Assembly (NCBI GenBank): GCA_019828595.1
Contig: JAHQRK010000007.1
Location: forward strand, 2,666,001-2,730,000
DNA length: 64,000 bases
Reading direction: 5' to 3'
Source: Aphanomyces cochlioides
Taxonomy: Eukaryota > Oomycota > Saprolegniomycetes > Saprolegniales > Verrucalvaceae
The position numbers and the translations under genes were made by a program. The notes below the pieces were generated by a model. It had not been told where the DNA came from, searched no databases, and worked only from the letters and a program-made list of their open reading frames with translations. Shown piece by piece: positions 46,541 to 58,692 of this stretch. The first letter of the stretch is position 1. The number at the start of each line of letters is the position of its first letter.

Positions 46541-49500
46541 CCAACTTGGCTACTTCGTCTACCACGAGCGGCCGAGATTGTTCATGGATGTCTGGATCGA
46601 TTTTTGGACAAGTCTCCAACATTCCACAATATCTCCAAGGCCTACGACATACTGGTCAATGATATCCGCTCCCAACTCAAAGAATTCCATTCTCAACGAT
46701 TGGAGAAACAACGTCTGCCGTTGAAGAAGTTAGCTGTCGAGATCGCTTCGCTTTTGCAAGTCCCCAACATGCGTCAAGATTCAGTGCTGGTGGATCGAGT
46801 GCGAGACCTTCAAAAGCAAATTCACGAGCTGCAAGATCGAGACAAGCAGTTTCGTCAAGACCAGGCGTTCCAACTTCACTTGTACAAAGCAGAGCGCTCG
46901 TCCAAGTTCCACTTCATGTCCCCTGTCCCTACCCCCTTGAAGAAGACAGTCTTCAAAGAGTTGGTGGATGTCAATGGAAATGTTGTCTCCAATCAACAAG
47001 GCATGTCTGACGTCCTGGTCGACTACTACAAGGACTTGTTTGCAGCTCCCGAGGTGCAGCGATCTGGAGACGAAGTGTCGTCATTTCTGACCCCATTGAC
47101 TCGACACAAGCAACTGCCAGAGCAAGCCCAGAAAGAGCTGTCGGCTCCCTTGCGCGCCAACGAGTTCTATCATGCTATTCGACACAGCAGTTCGAACTCA
47201 GCGCCAGGTCCCAACGCTCTGCCATTCGAAGTCCTCAAACTTGCACCTCACAAGTGGTCGTTGGTATTGGAGCTGCTATTCACACACCAGCTCCATTCTC
47301 ACCCTCGCTTGACTCCCATGCAACTTGTCAGTACGCTGGTGTTGCTGCACAAGAAAGGCCCCAAGTCACAGGCCAAGAACTATCGGCCCATTAGCCTACT
47401 CAACACGGATGTGAAAATCCTGACGAGTATTCTGGCTTATCGACTCCAGCGCCACATTCGACACATCATCCACCCGGACCAGCAAGGCTTTATCCGTCGA
47501 AGCAATATCCAAACCAATATTGCACGACTGGATGACATGCTGCACCACATCAAACTACACAGTCCGTCCTCGATGGTGGCACTGCTTGACTTTGAGAAAG
47601 CTTTTGATCGCGTGGACCACGCGTACTTGCTCCGCGTCCTCCGTCACTATGGCTTTCCCGAAACCTTTGTTGACATGGTTCGCGTACTGTACTCGGGCCG
47701 CAAGTCTCGCATCTTGGTGAACGGCTTCTTGTCCAAGCCAGTTCACATCTCACGCGGTGTGTTGCAAGGTGATCCACTGTCGCCACTTCTGTTTGTGATC
47801 GCTTTGGAACCGATGTGCCAACTCCTACGGCAACACTCCAACTATGGCATCAAGTGTGGGGATCGCTACCACACTGGGAGTTACTTTGCCGACGACTCGC
47901 AACTCTATGCGGCAAATGAGACGTGCCTCCACCGGCAGCTTGCATTGGTTCAAACCTTTTGCGACAAGTCTGGTTTCCGACTCAACGTAGACAAGACCCA
48001 AATTCTGACCTACAGCCAGTTGAATGGGAACCTTGCCTCACTACAAGTTACTTCCGACAGTCCCGTGAAGGCTCTTGGTATCTTGGTTGCGCCCAATCTT
48101 TCTCCATTGGCACATTTCAATTACGTGTTTGAGAAGTTTGTGGCTCGCTTGTCTTTGTGGCTCTACAAGGCTCGAACCATGGCCGGAAAAGTCACTATCC
48201 TGCACAGCATATGTCTGCCTGTGTTATGGTACCAACTGGCTTTTGTCCCTGCCGACAAAGACCTGGCCAAAAAGATCGACAAGGCCATGCTTCAATTTAT
48301 GCATGGTGAAGAAATCAACCCATCCTCCTCTGTCCATGGCCTCCGTTTGATCAAAAAGGAGATCATATTCATGCCGAAGAAGTCCGGTGGCTTAGGCCTG
48401 CACCATGCACTTGCTTTATGGCAACAACACAACCGCTCTGTCATGATCAGATGCATTCAAGCCATCACCACCCCACCCCGCAAGTCTGCCATGTCCGCCT
48501 GGATTACGCCGGGCTATACTCTCCTCGAGAAGGCTTTTCATCCATGGGGTTCCCCCGAGATCTCCTCTTGGCGAATGGCTCTTCTGCATTCATCAGACAA
48601 CTGTACAAGAATCCCAATATCACTCCAATGTGGAAAGCCTTATTGAGTAGCTGGTTTGAATCCCGCTGGACTCCGTACGGCTGTCCAAATCACATCTCAT
48701 CTTTGGATGTTCCCCTTTGGCACAACTCGTATCTGCCTGGACTCGAAGACCTATACGATCAGTGCTCTACATCGACGCAAGACCAAGCCAATGTATTGGC
48801 TTCGCTTCACATCACGAAGTTGTCGCATTTGTTGACTCCGTGTCAGCGAGTTTGGCCAGCTTCGATCTTGTTCGACAAAATCAACCGTGCCTGCCGCCAA
48901 GCCAATTTTGTCCCTCCAACGAAACAATGGATCTCAATCTTGGTGACCAAGTTATCACGATTGTTTGAGATTGTTTCTGAAGAGGATGCTCCCGTGTTCC
49001 ACTTGCCGACGCCAAGCTCTGAATGGATGGAATGGCACTGGATAATTCACCCTGACTCGAGTCCGATCTTGTTGGCGCTTGCGACTTCGAAATCGGCTAA
49101 GATCAGAGCTTCTCCAGCTGTCAGCTCGTCCATTCTTCCTACCAAGCATCTCAACCTGCCATCCAACTTTTACGAAGACCCCAAGCGCCTTACCCAACTT
49201 GCCGCCTTCCTCCAACCCGACCACATTCTCCCTCGATATGGAGAGTTCATTTTCAAGACCCTTCTCCGCGCCAACGCCATGCAATATCTGTTTCAGTACC
49301 AAGACCCCAAGCCGACGTGTGTCTTCTGTCGTGTCAATGAGACGTACGAGCATTTCCTGTTCTCTTGTGGATATGGTCAATCTGTTTGGTATTTCTTCAA
49401 GGCGATCCAGCGACTGCTCGAGTGTTCCTTTCCGTCCACGTGTCTGGAAATGTTCTACGAGACGCCCAAGCCGTCCGATGGATACTACATCCGTGGCTAT

Positions 49501-49767
49501 CTGAAGATCTGGCCGATTGTCCGAGCCTGCGTGTATTATCAAATATGGCTCCAACGTGCCGATCGCACCTTTCGACCCGACCTCACAGCGAAGAGTCCGA
49601 TGGAAGTTGCCATTCATGCTGCCTCTTTGATCAAGCTACATCTACAACAGCTCCTGGTTGATCTCCCTCTCAAGAAGGGATACACCAAGGTATTCAATGT
49701 GCTCAAGCATCTATCTTCGGACCCCTGGTTACGTCAACACGCCATTCCTGACAGTGTCGTTTCATGA
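46541..49767 (+). pseudogene. ORF2 of copy J, C-terminal part, one base missing
   Basis: Carries RT and tail. One C is missing at about 48553-48557 (TTCCCCCGAG instead of TTCCCCCCGAG), so the RT frame stops at 48646 and the C-terminal 400 or so residues follow in another frame to TGA 49767. The K/L composite lacks the same C (about 54676), a shared derived state or a shared weak spot. Confidence 0.9.
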
Positions 49768-49912
49768 GTGAGCTGACGGCTCACCACTTCATCTCCTGTT
49801 CAATGACCACTTTGCCATATTCTGTTTTCCAAGTTCTATTTATACAGTACGAGGCAAATTAGTAAGTCATTAGGGCCTTTGCTCAAAAATAAGGTTAATA
49901 CAACTCATTTAA
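46541..49912 (+). mobile_element. LINE copy J, second part
   Basis: Begins with the right TSD of N and runs to the 3' end of J at 49912, where the right TSD of J and copy I follow. 3' UTR is 49768-49912 (145 nt, shorter hairpin variant). Confidence 0.95.
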
Positions 49913-50807
49913 CCAAAAATCGATCCAGACATCCATGAACAATCTCGGCCGCTCGTGGTAGACGAAGTAGCCAAGTTGGAGCTTTCCATGATCCAGAGCC
50001 ATGGCGCAATGTTTGACGCTTTGAGATGATACGACAAGCCACGTGGTCAGCCTGTGGAACGTGTGGCATGTGCGTCGCCTTCCAATGACGAAGACCCGCC
50101 AAGGTGGACGAACAAAAGATGTAGTCGAGTCGGTTGGTGAGTGTGGGACTTGTGAAGGTTCTTGCCACGGGGTTTTGACGGCGAAACAGATCCACCAGAG
50201 ACAAACTGTGCATCCATTGTTCCAGTTGAAGGGTGCCGGCCATGGTGGAGGTACTGGGTCTCAACGAATCCAAATCTTTGTTGAGAGTGCAGTTGAAATC
50301 TCCTCCAACAATGTGGAGCGCATGTGGAGGAAAGTCGCGTGGCAATTCTTCGAAGTAACTTGCTCGTTGTTGGAAGGCTGCCGGCGCATAGATATTGTGG
50401 AGAACGACTGTCAGTGGACCCAGAGTACATCGCACTTGTAGATAACGACCACGAAGCACTGGGTTGTCATGAGGGACTTGAGTGGCGTTCTTCAAAGGAG
50501 AGTGAGGATGTATCAACGTAGCCAGACCTCCAGTGGCTGGCGACGTGGATACTTCAGGGTAAATAGGCTCTTCAAAGAACAAAGAGCCTTCGTGGTTTGT
50601 GATGCGTTGCCAATGGAACGCAACACGGTCGTGGAGACTTGGCGTGCGGAAACGGGTTTCTTGGATAAAGGAAACGTCGTGAACACTTGATAGTTTGTCG
50701 AGGATGTACCGATGACTGTTGGAGAAGCCATTGGTGTTGAGGGAGATGATTTGTGGGTCCCAGTCCACGAGTTCAGTTGGGACATCGGAAAAGTTGTTGT
50801 CAATCAT
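49913..50807 (-). pseudogene. ORF2 of copy I, N-terminal endonuclease part
   Basis: ATG at 50807 (MIDNNFSD), open to the J insertion site. All endonuclease motifs present. Remainder at 33184-36358. Confidence 0.92.
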
Positions 50808-50885
50808 CACGAGTACAGATGAAAATGAGTAGAATGGAGGGGTGAGAGGGGAGGTTGAAATGGATTGAAGCAGGGGATAGAAGCC

Positions 50886-53179
50886 TTAGAGTTGATCGTC
50901 CTCCAAATCGAGGGGATCAATTTCGTCGGCGTTCATGGAGTGGTGAGCTTTGCTGCAGAGCTCGTCGATGTGGTAATTGTTGGTGATGCTTTTGAGCATC
51001 GAGATGGCCGACAAGACGGGAGCCGGCAAAGTGAACTTCTCGAGATTGTCGCTGAAGTTTTCGATCAAAGCAAACAGCGACCAGTCCGTCAAGCAGTTGG
51101 TGTCAGGCAATCTTGTTGCTTCTTGGTTCAATAGAACAGTCAGTGCCTCCGAGTTTGTGTAGAGGTCTGGGGCCCGATTTGAGAGGAATAAGTCAATCGT
51201 AGCAAGTGCAAAGAGGATGCGCTTGATCTCTGGTATGTCCGTGGTCAATTCTTCCAAGATTTCTGACGGGTGAATCTTGTATTGAGCCATGAAGTTGACG
51301 TGATGTTTGTAGTTGTGAGGCTTGCCTTGAGCTTTTAACAAAGCCATCTTGCGCTCAATAGTCTTGGTTGCAACAAGTGACTGAAACAAACTGAGGTCTT
51401 CATCTTGTGCGTACATAGCATGTGAAACGAGCTGAGGATCATCTCGCAAAATGCGTTGACATTCGGTGATACTGCCTTCGACTTTCTTGTCTCGAATGAT
51501 CTTCTTCGCCAATTCGAGGTGGGCTGCAGCAGACTTGTTAAGTCGTTGTTTCTTCGCTTTGCCTTTGGTCTTTTTCGGGCGTGGCGCACTTGAATCTTCC
51601 AATACAATTCGAGGCACTGCAAAGTCTTCAAACGAGAGTTCCACGTCGTCTTCTTCGAGGATATGAAAACGGTTGGATGTCGGCAGGGGATCCAAACGTG
51701 GGGACGAAGGCAAAGTACGTTTTGGAGCTGGTCCAGACCGGTAGCCCGTTACCAATTGAAGGTCCAGCGAGTTCTTGGGCTGCTCACTTGGTGGAGCAAG
51801 AGCGGGCGATTCGTTGGTAGACATTTCCACATCTTCTTGTTGTTTGTCTTGTCCATTGTTGTTAGGGGGATCGCTGTCACCAGACATATCGACATCAGAG
51901 CCATGAGAAGGAGCTGTTGGCTGTGGTTGTTCATCTTGACCATCTCCAGATGCCTCAGTTGAGTCGGCCTTGCCTTCCGCATTTGTTCCAGGGTCTTGAT
52001 CATGATCGTCTCCATCATGTTCAGGTTCTTTTTCTCCTGACGGAGGAGATTTTGCCGCTGCCTTGGCCGCTTTTGCCTTCGCTTTTTCAGCCTTGGCCTC
52101 TGCACGTCGTGAAACAATCGACGGAGGCAATGTCTTGTTCAGAGCAGCGATCTTGTGCTGAAACACGACGACAAAAGGCTGACCCGACGGATCCGTAATG
52201 GTGATTTCGCGTAGTGCGTCGCCGGATTTTGGCACCAGCACTGCAGGAGGCGCAGACGACTTGAAAATGACTCTCAAATGCGGCGACTTGATGTTCTGAC
52301 CAGCAGTAGGGTTGAATGCTGCTATCACTGACTTGGTCAATGCAGCCATTTTCTTGACAATTGCCTTGGCCATCGAAGGGTGACTGACCTTGTTGAACGT
52401 AACGTAGTAGTTGTTGCCATAACGCGAGTATTTGGGAACCAGGAAGTCTTTGCCACCAAGTCGAAACGTTGTGCCTCCCATTTCCACGCACGTAGACAAG
52501 TTGTAACTTGAGATCACAATGGTCTGTGGGTTCTTCTTGTGGATCAAAATGTTCGGAAATTTGGAGCCCCATAACGAACCAGGATTTTCCTTGACAAATT
52601 GATCGCAGATGACTTTTTCGGACCAGTCCTTGTAGGCTTCGCCCAACTTGACTGTGAGCTCGTACACTTGGGACTGGGGGGTGAGCAAAATGTTTTCAAT
52701 GAAGGCGTCCATGTCACCAGAGTCTTTGTAGAATGCGTCCGCCATGGCCTCGCATCGCGCAATATCGTCATCGGCAATAGCATGAGCACCAGTGTTGCGA
52801 TGTTTCGCGCCTTTGGGGGCATTGCCTTGCTTGGAATCTTTCTTGGACGAAGCTGAATCCTTGCCGGGAGTCTTTTGCGTCCATGGATTGGCCTTTTCAG
52901 CGTTTTGTTGCTCTTGATCGCCTTGTATTTTGTCTGCCGCGGTAGGAGGATCAACAGCGCCATTTCCTTGAGCAACGGATTTGTCGACAATGTCTTGATT
53001 TGACTGGTCATTGTCATTGTTTGTCGATTGTTCCTCTTGAATAACTTCTCCAGGAGTATCACACGACTTCGCTTGGCCGTTAATGTCGCCTGACCCATCA
53101 ACCTCAGAGTGAATTTGAGTATTTCCCTCGTCGGTTAAGGCCTCGGTTTCAGTAGAATCCTTCCCCTCGGCGTCTCCAG
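50886..53179 (-). pseudogene. ORF1 of copy I, C-terminal part, open
   Basis: Open from the K insertion site to TAA 50886 with no frameshift seen. Joined in thought with 56054-56798 it makes a complete ORF1, interrupted only by the K/L insertion. One change from neighbours is GGCTTC to GACTTC near 53066 (sense Pro to Ser). The A-tract has the ordinary length. Confidence 0.88.
53165..53179. repeat. Target-site duplication of the K insertion (left copy)
   Basis: CCTCGGCGTCTCCAG, repeated at 56039-56053 after the 3' end at 56038. This shows that the whole stretch 53180-56038 entered I as, or descends from, one insertion. Confidence 0.96.
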
Positions 53180-53258
53180 TGGCAACGCATCACAAACCAC
53201 GAAGGCTCTTTGTTCTTTGAAGAGCCTATTTACCCTGAAGTATCCACGTCGCCAGCCA
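53180..53258 (+). mobile_element. LINE copy K, 79-nt 5' remnant
   Basis: ORF2 sequence starting at TGGCAACGCATC (codon about 68, endonuclease domain), the 5'-truncated start of K. It ends CCACGTCGCCAGCCA (53244-53258), which has the composition and length of a left TSD for copy L. Confidence 0.9.
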
Positions 53259-53889
53259 ACTTCCGAATTTGCCTCGTACCCCTCAAGTCAAGAAGTTATC
53301 AAGTGCCGCCGCGCTCAAAATGTCCAACGCCAACAGCTGTTCCGAGCTCCGTGAGACCAACACTCACGGAGTCACCATCATTCCAGGTATTGTATCACCT
53401 CACCCACTTTCGTCGTCCAATCAGGATGGCGGAAGTGGTGTGAGTAATGTCTCTACACCTAACCCTAGGGCCGAAGTGGAGGTCGAGTTCGACCCCAACA
53501 GCGTCTCTGGAGACCAATCTGCGTCTCGCTCCCCCAGCGCTTCACCTGGTGCTCCACTCGCCGGAGTTCCAGGGGGGGTCAACCTCAGTGGGTCAGTGGT
53601 TGACCCCCAGACCACTGTCGTTAACTTGTCTAGCGAAGCCCTCACTCAGGAGGGCGAACCACTGGGGCCTTGTGCCTGTGGTGGCTGCTTCCCTGGACTC
53701 CAATTGGAGTCGATCCCCAGTGAAGGCGGCGAGAAAACGGGGTCCATGCCAGCCCTAGAGGCTACGAGGGCCCCCCCTATGGGCACACCCTGCGGTTCTG
53801 TCTACTTCCCCCCAGGGGCCTCTTCGGAGGGGCGGGGGCGGTATCCCGATTTGGGTTCTCGCCGGAGCAATGGTGTACCCCAGTCACCG
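53259..53889 (+). mobile_element. LINE copy L, first 631 nt with intact 5' end
   Basis: Full 5' end followed by ORF1 (ATG 53320) up to PQSP, then abruptly joined to ORF2 sequence at GCAAGGTGATCC with no shared bases. Neither the 3' end of L nor its right TSD is present. Read-through of ORF1 stops at 53898. Confidence 0.9.
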
Positions 53890-55892
53890 GCAAGGTGATC
53901 CACTGTCGCCACTTCTGTTTGTGATCGCTTTGGAACCGATGTGCCAACTCCTACGGCAACACTCCAACTATGGCATCAAGTGTGGGGATCGCTACCACAC
54001 TGGGAGTTACTTTGCCGACGACTCGCAACTCTATGCGGCAAATGAGACGTGCCTCCACCGGCAGCTTGCATTGGTTCAAACCTTTTGCGACAAGTCTGGT
54101 TTCCGACTCAACGTAGACAAGACCCAAATTCTGACCTACAGCCAGTTGAATGGGAACCTTGCCTCACTACAAGTTACTTCCGACAGTCCCGTGAAGGCTC
54201 TTGGTATCTTGGTTGCGCCCAATCTTTCTCCATTGGCACGTTTCAATTACGTGTTTGAGAAGTTTGTGGCTCGCTTGTCTTTGTGGCTCTACAAGGCTCG
54301 AACCATGGCCGGAAAAGTCACTATCCTGCACAGCATATGTCTGCCTGTGTTATGGTACCAACTGGCTTTTGTCCCTGCCGACAAAGACCTGGCCAAAAAG
54401 ATCGACAAGGCCATGCTTCAATTTATGCATGGTGAAGAAATCAACCCATCCTCCTCTGTCCATGGCCTCCGTTTGATCAAAAGGAGATCATATTCATGCC
54501 GAAGAAGTCCGGTGGCTTAGGCCTGCACCATGCACTTGCTTTATGGCAACAACACAACCGCTCTGTCATGATCAGATGCATTCAAGCCATCACCACCCCA
54601 CCCCGCAAGTCTGCCATGTCTGCCTGGATTACGCCGGGCTATACTCTCCTCGAGAAGGCTTTTCATCCATGGGGTTCCCCCGAGATCTCCTCTTGGCAAA
54701 TGGCTCTTCTGCATTCATCAGACAACTGTACAAGAATCCCAATATCACTCCAATGTGGAAAGCCTTATTGAGTAGCTGGTTTGAATCCCGCTGGACTCCG
54801 TACGGCTGTCCAAATCACATCTCATCTTTGGATGTTCCCCTTTGGCACAACTCGTATCTGCCTGGACTCGAAGACCTATACGATCAGTGCTCTACATCGA
54901 CGCAAGACCAAGCCAATGTATTGGCTTCGCTTCACATCACGAAGTTGTCGCATTTGTTGACTCCGTGTCAGCGAGTTTGGCCAGCTTCGATCTTGTTCGA
55001 CAAAATCAACCGTGCCTGCCGCCAAGCCAATTTTGTCCCTCCAACGAAACAATGGATCTCAATCTTGGTGACCAAGTTATCACGATTGTTTGAGATTGTT
55101 TCTGAAGAGGATGCTCCCGTGTTCCACTTGCCGACGCCAAGCTCTGAATGGATGGAATGGCACTGGATAATTCACCCTGACTCGAGTCCGATCTTGTTGG
55201 CGCTTGCGACTTCGAAATCGGCTAAGATCAGAGCTTCTCCAGCTGTCAGCTCGTCCATTCTTCCTACCAAGCATCTCAACCTGCCATCCAACTTTTACGA
55301 AGACCCCAAGCGCCTTACCCAACTTGCCGCCTTCCTCCAACCCGACCACATTCTCCCTCGATATGGAGAGTTCATTTTCAAGACCCTTCTCCGCGCCAAC
55401 GCCATGCAATATCTGTTTCAGTACCAAGACCCCAAGCCGACGTGTGTCTTCTGTCGTGTCAATGAGACGTACGAGCATTTCCTGTTCTCTTGTGGATATG
55501 GTCAATCTGTTTGGTATTTCTTCAAGGCGATCCAGCGACTGCTCGAGTGTTCCTTTCCGTCCACGTGTCTGGAAATGTTCTACGAGACGCCCAAGCCGTC
55601 CGATGGATACTACATCCGTGGCTATCTGAAGATCTGGCCGATTGTCCGAGCCTGCGTGTATTATCAAATATGGCTCCAACGTGCCGATCGCACCTTTCGA
55701 CCCGACCTCACAGCGAAGAGTCCGATGGAAGTTGCCATTCATGCTGCCTCTTTGATCAAGCTACATCTACAACAGCTCCTGGTTGATCTCCCTCTCAAGA
55801 AGGGATACACCAAGGTATTCAATGTGCTCAAGCATCTATCTTCGGACCCCTGGTTACGTCAACACGCCATTCCTGACAGCGTCGTTTCATGA
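53890..55892 (+). pseudogene. ORF2 C-terminal fragment of copy K, two frameshifts
   Basis: Starts at QGDPLSPLLF, contains FADD and the CCHC knuckle, and ends at TGA 55892. One A is missing at about 54480 (GATCAAAAGG for GATCAAAAAGG) and one C at about 54676. Motif A and the endonuclease are absent, so it cannot encode an active RT. Confidence 0.9.
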
Positions 55893-56038
55893 GTGAGCTG
55901 ACGGCTCACTCACTTCATCTCCTGTTCAATGACCACTTTGCCATATTCTGTTTTCCAAGTTCTATTTATACAGTACGAGGCAAATTAGTAAGTCATTAGG
56001 GCCTTTGCTCAAAAATAAGGTTAATACAACTCATTTAA
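53890..56038 (+). mobile_element. LINE copy K, 3' part (RT to 3' end)
   Basis: ORF2 from codon about 685 (QGDPLSP) to the 3' end of the element at 56038, followed by the right TSD of K. The pieces K-L-K fit a nested insertion of L in K followed by a deletion of roughly 8-9 kb; a template switch during reverse transcription is the alternative. Confidence 0.88.
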
Positions 56039-56798
56039 CCTCGGCGTCTCCAGAGACCATATCCACGTCCTCTTGAGATTTTTCTTCTTCCTCTCCCGTT
56101 CTAGGAGGCTCAGCACAGGGGGCGACGCGGTTGGTGGCTGCTGGCTCAGTCCCATTGGTCACGAGAAAGGCCGGGGCCAGACCCCCAGTGACAGGGGTAG
56201 AAGGGGAATCCATGCCATCCCCGCAGCACGGTGACTGGGGTACACCATTGCTCCGGCGAGAACCCAAATCGGGATACCGCCCCCGCCCCTCCGAAGAGGC
56301 CCCTGGGGGGAAGTAGACAGAACCGCAGGGTGTGCCCATAGGGGGGGCCCTCGTAGCCTCTAGGGCTGGCATGGACCCCGTTTTCTCGCCGCCTTCACTG
56401 GGGATCGACTCCAATTGGAGTCCAGGGAAGCAGCCACCACAGGCACAAGGCCCCAGTGGTTCGCCCTCCTGAGTGAGGGCTTCGCTAGACAAGTTAACGA
56501 CAGTGGTCTGGGGGTCAACCACTGACCCACTGAGGTTGACCCCCCCTGGAACTCCGGCGAGTGGAGCACCAGGTGAAGCGCTGGGGGAGCGAGACGCAGA
56601 TTGGTCTCCAGAGACGCTGTTGGGGTCGAACTCGACCTCCACTTCGGCCCTAGGGTTAGGTGTAGAGACATTACTCACACCACTTCCGCCATCCTGATTG
56701 GACGACGAAAGTGGGTGAGGTGATACAATACCTGGAATGATGGTGACTCCGTGAGTGTTGGTCTCACGGAGCTCGGAACAGCTGTTGGCGTTGGACAT
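56039..56798 (-). pseudogene. ORF1 of copy I, N-terminal part, open
   Basis: ATG at 56798, open to the K insertion at codon about 250. The six-C run that is short in F is normal here. The frame is also open upstream through the 5' UTR into antisense H sequence (to 56945), a chance extension. Confidence 0.88.
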
Positions 56799-56859
56799 TT
56801 TGAGCGCGGCGGCACTTGATAACTTCTTGACTTGAGGGGTACGAGGCAAATTCGGAAGT
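56039..56859 (-). mobile_element. LINE copy I, 5' part with intact 5' end
   Basis: Right TSD of K, then the 5' part of ORF1, the 5' UTR and the element 5' end at 56859, overlapping by two bases the right TSD of I in copy H. Confidence 0.95.
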
Positions 56860-57785
56860 GTCAGCGAGTTTGGCCAGCTTCGATCTTGTTCGACAAAATC
56901 AACCGTGCCTGCCGCCAAGCCAATTTTGTCCCTCCAACGAAACAATGGATCTCAATCTTGGTGACCAAGTTATCACGATTGTTTGAGATTGTTTCTGAAG
57001 AGGATGCTCCCGTGTTCCACTTGCCGACGCCAAGCTCTGAATGGATGGAATGGCACTGGATAATTCACCCTGACTCGAGTCCGATCTTGTTGGCGCTTGC
57101 GACTTCGAAATCGGCTAAGATCATAGCTTCTCCAGCTGTCAGCTCGTCCATTCTTCCTACCAAGCATCTCAACCTGCCATCCAACTTTTACGAAGACCCC
57201 AAGCGCCTTACCCAACTTGCCGCCTTCCTCCAACCCGACCACATTCTCCCTCGATATGGAGAGTTCATTTTCAAGACCCTTCTCCGCGCCAACGCCATGC
57301 AATATCTGTTTCAGTACCAAGACCCCAAGCCGACGTGTGTCTTCTGTCGTGTCAATGAGACGTACGAGCATTTCCTGTTCTCTTGTGGATATGGTCAATC
57401 TGTTTGGTATTTCTTCAAGGCGATCCAGCGACTGCTCGAGTGTTCCTTTCCGTCCACGTGTCTGGAAATGTTCTACGAGACGCCCAAGCCGTCCGATGGA
57501 TACTACATCCGTGGCTATCTGAAGATCTGGCCGATTGTCCGAGCCTGCGTGTATTATCAAATATGGCTCCAACGTGCCGATCGCACCTTTCGACCCGACC
57601 TCACAGCGAAGAGTCCGATGGAAGTTGCCATTCATGCTGCCTCTTTGATCAAGCTACATCTACAACAGCTCCTGGTTGATCTCCCTCTCAAGAAGGGATA
57701 CACCAAGGTATTCAATGTGCTCAAGCATCTATCTTCGGACCCCTGGTTACGTCAACACGCCATTCCTGACAGCGTCGTTTCATGA
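56860..57785 (+). pseudogene. ORF2 fragment of copy H, part 2 (C-terminal region)
   Basis: C-terminal 300 or so codons with the CCHC knuckle, open to TGA 57785. Arg-to-Ile change in KIRASPAV (KIIASPAV). Confidence 0.9.
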
Positions 57786-57931
57786 GTGAGCTGACGGCTC
57801 ACTCACTTCATCTCCTGTTCAATGACCACTTTGCCATATTCTGTTTTCCAAGTTCTATTTATACAGTACGAGGCAAATTAGTAAGTCATTAGGGCCTTTG
57901 CTCAAAAATAAGGTTAATACAACTCATTTAA
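56860..57931 (+). mobile_element. LINE copy H, second part
   Basis: Resumes in ORF2 and runs to the 3' end at 57931, followed by the 7-bp TSD CCAAAGG and copy G. 3' UTR 57786-57931 with the TGACG hairpin variant. Confidence 0.93.
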
Positions 57932-58614
57932 CCAAAGGCAAAGCGAAGAAACAACGACTTAACAAGTCTGCTGCAACCCACCTCGAATTGGCGAAGAAGA
58001 TCATTCGAGACAAGAAAGTCGAAGGCAGTATCACCGAATGTCAACGCATTTTGCGAGATGATCCTCAGCTCGTTGCACATGCTATGTACGCACAAGATGA
58101 AGACCTCAGTTTGTTTCAGTCACTTGTTGCAACCAAGACTATTGAGCGCAAGATGGCTTTGTTAAAAGCTCAAGGCAAGCCTCACAACTACAAACATCAC
58201 GTCAACTTCATGGCTCAATACAAGATTCACCCGTCAGAAATCTTGGAAGAATTGACCACGGACATACCAGAGATCAAGCGCATCCTCTTTGCACTTGCTA
58301 CGATTGACTTATTCCTCTCAAATCGGGCCCCAGACCTCTACACAAACTCGGAGGCACTGACTGTTCTATTGAACCAAGAAGCAACAAGATTGCCTGACAC
58401 CAACTGCTTGACGGACTGGTCGCTGTTTGCTTTGATCGAAAACTTCAGTGACAATCTCGAGAAGTTCACTTTGCCGGCTCCCGTCTTGTCGGCCATCTCG
58501 ATGCTCAAAAGCATCACCAACAATTACCACATCGACGAGCTCTGCAGCAAAGCTCACCACTCCATGAACGCCGACGAAATTGATCCCCTCGATTTGGAGG
58601 ACGATCAACTCTAA
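57932..58614 (+). pseudogene. ORF1 of copy G, part 2 (C-terminal domain)
   Basis: Begins KGKAKKQRLNK and is open to TAA 58614. In frame with part 1 once the TSD is counted once. One Ala-to-Thr change in SAAAHLE (SAATHLE). Confidence 0.88.
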
Positions 58615-58692
58615 GGCTTCTATCCCCTGCTTCAATCCATTTCAACCTCCCCTCTCACCCCTCCATTCTACTCATTTTCATCTGTACTCGTG

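Larger units (their letters stand above)
49913..53179 (-). mobile_element. LINE copy I, middle third
   Basis: Right TSD of J, then ORF2 N-terminus, gap and most of ORF1, interrupted at 53179 by the K/L composite with a 15-bp TSD. Confidence 0.95.

Noticed and set aside
56054..56945. A separate 304-codon gene reading across the 5' end of copy I
   Set aside because: It is ORF1 of I extended by chance through the 5' UTR into antisense ORF2 of H.
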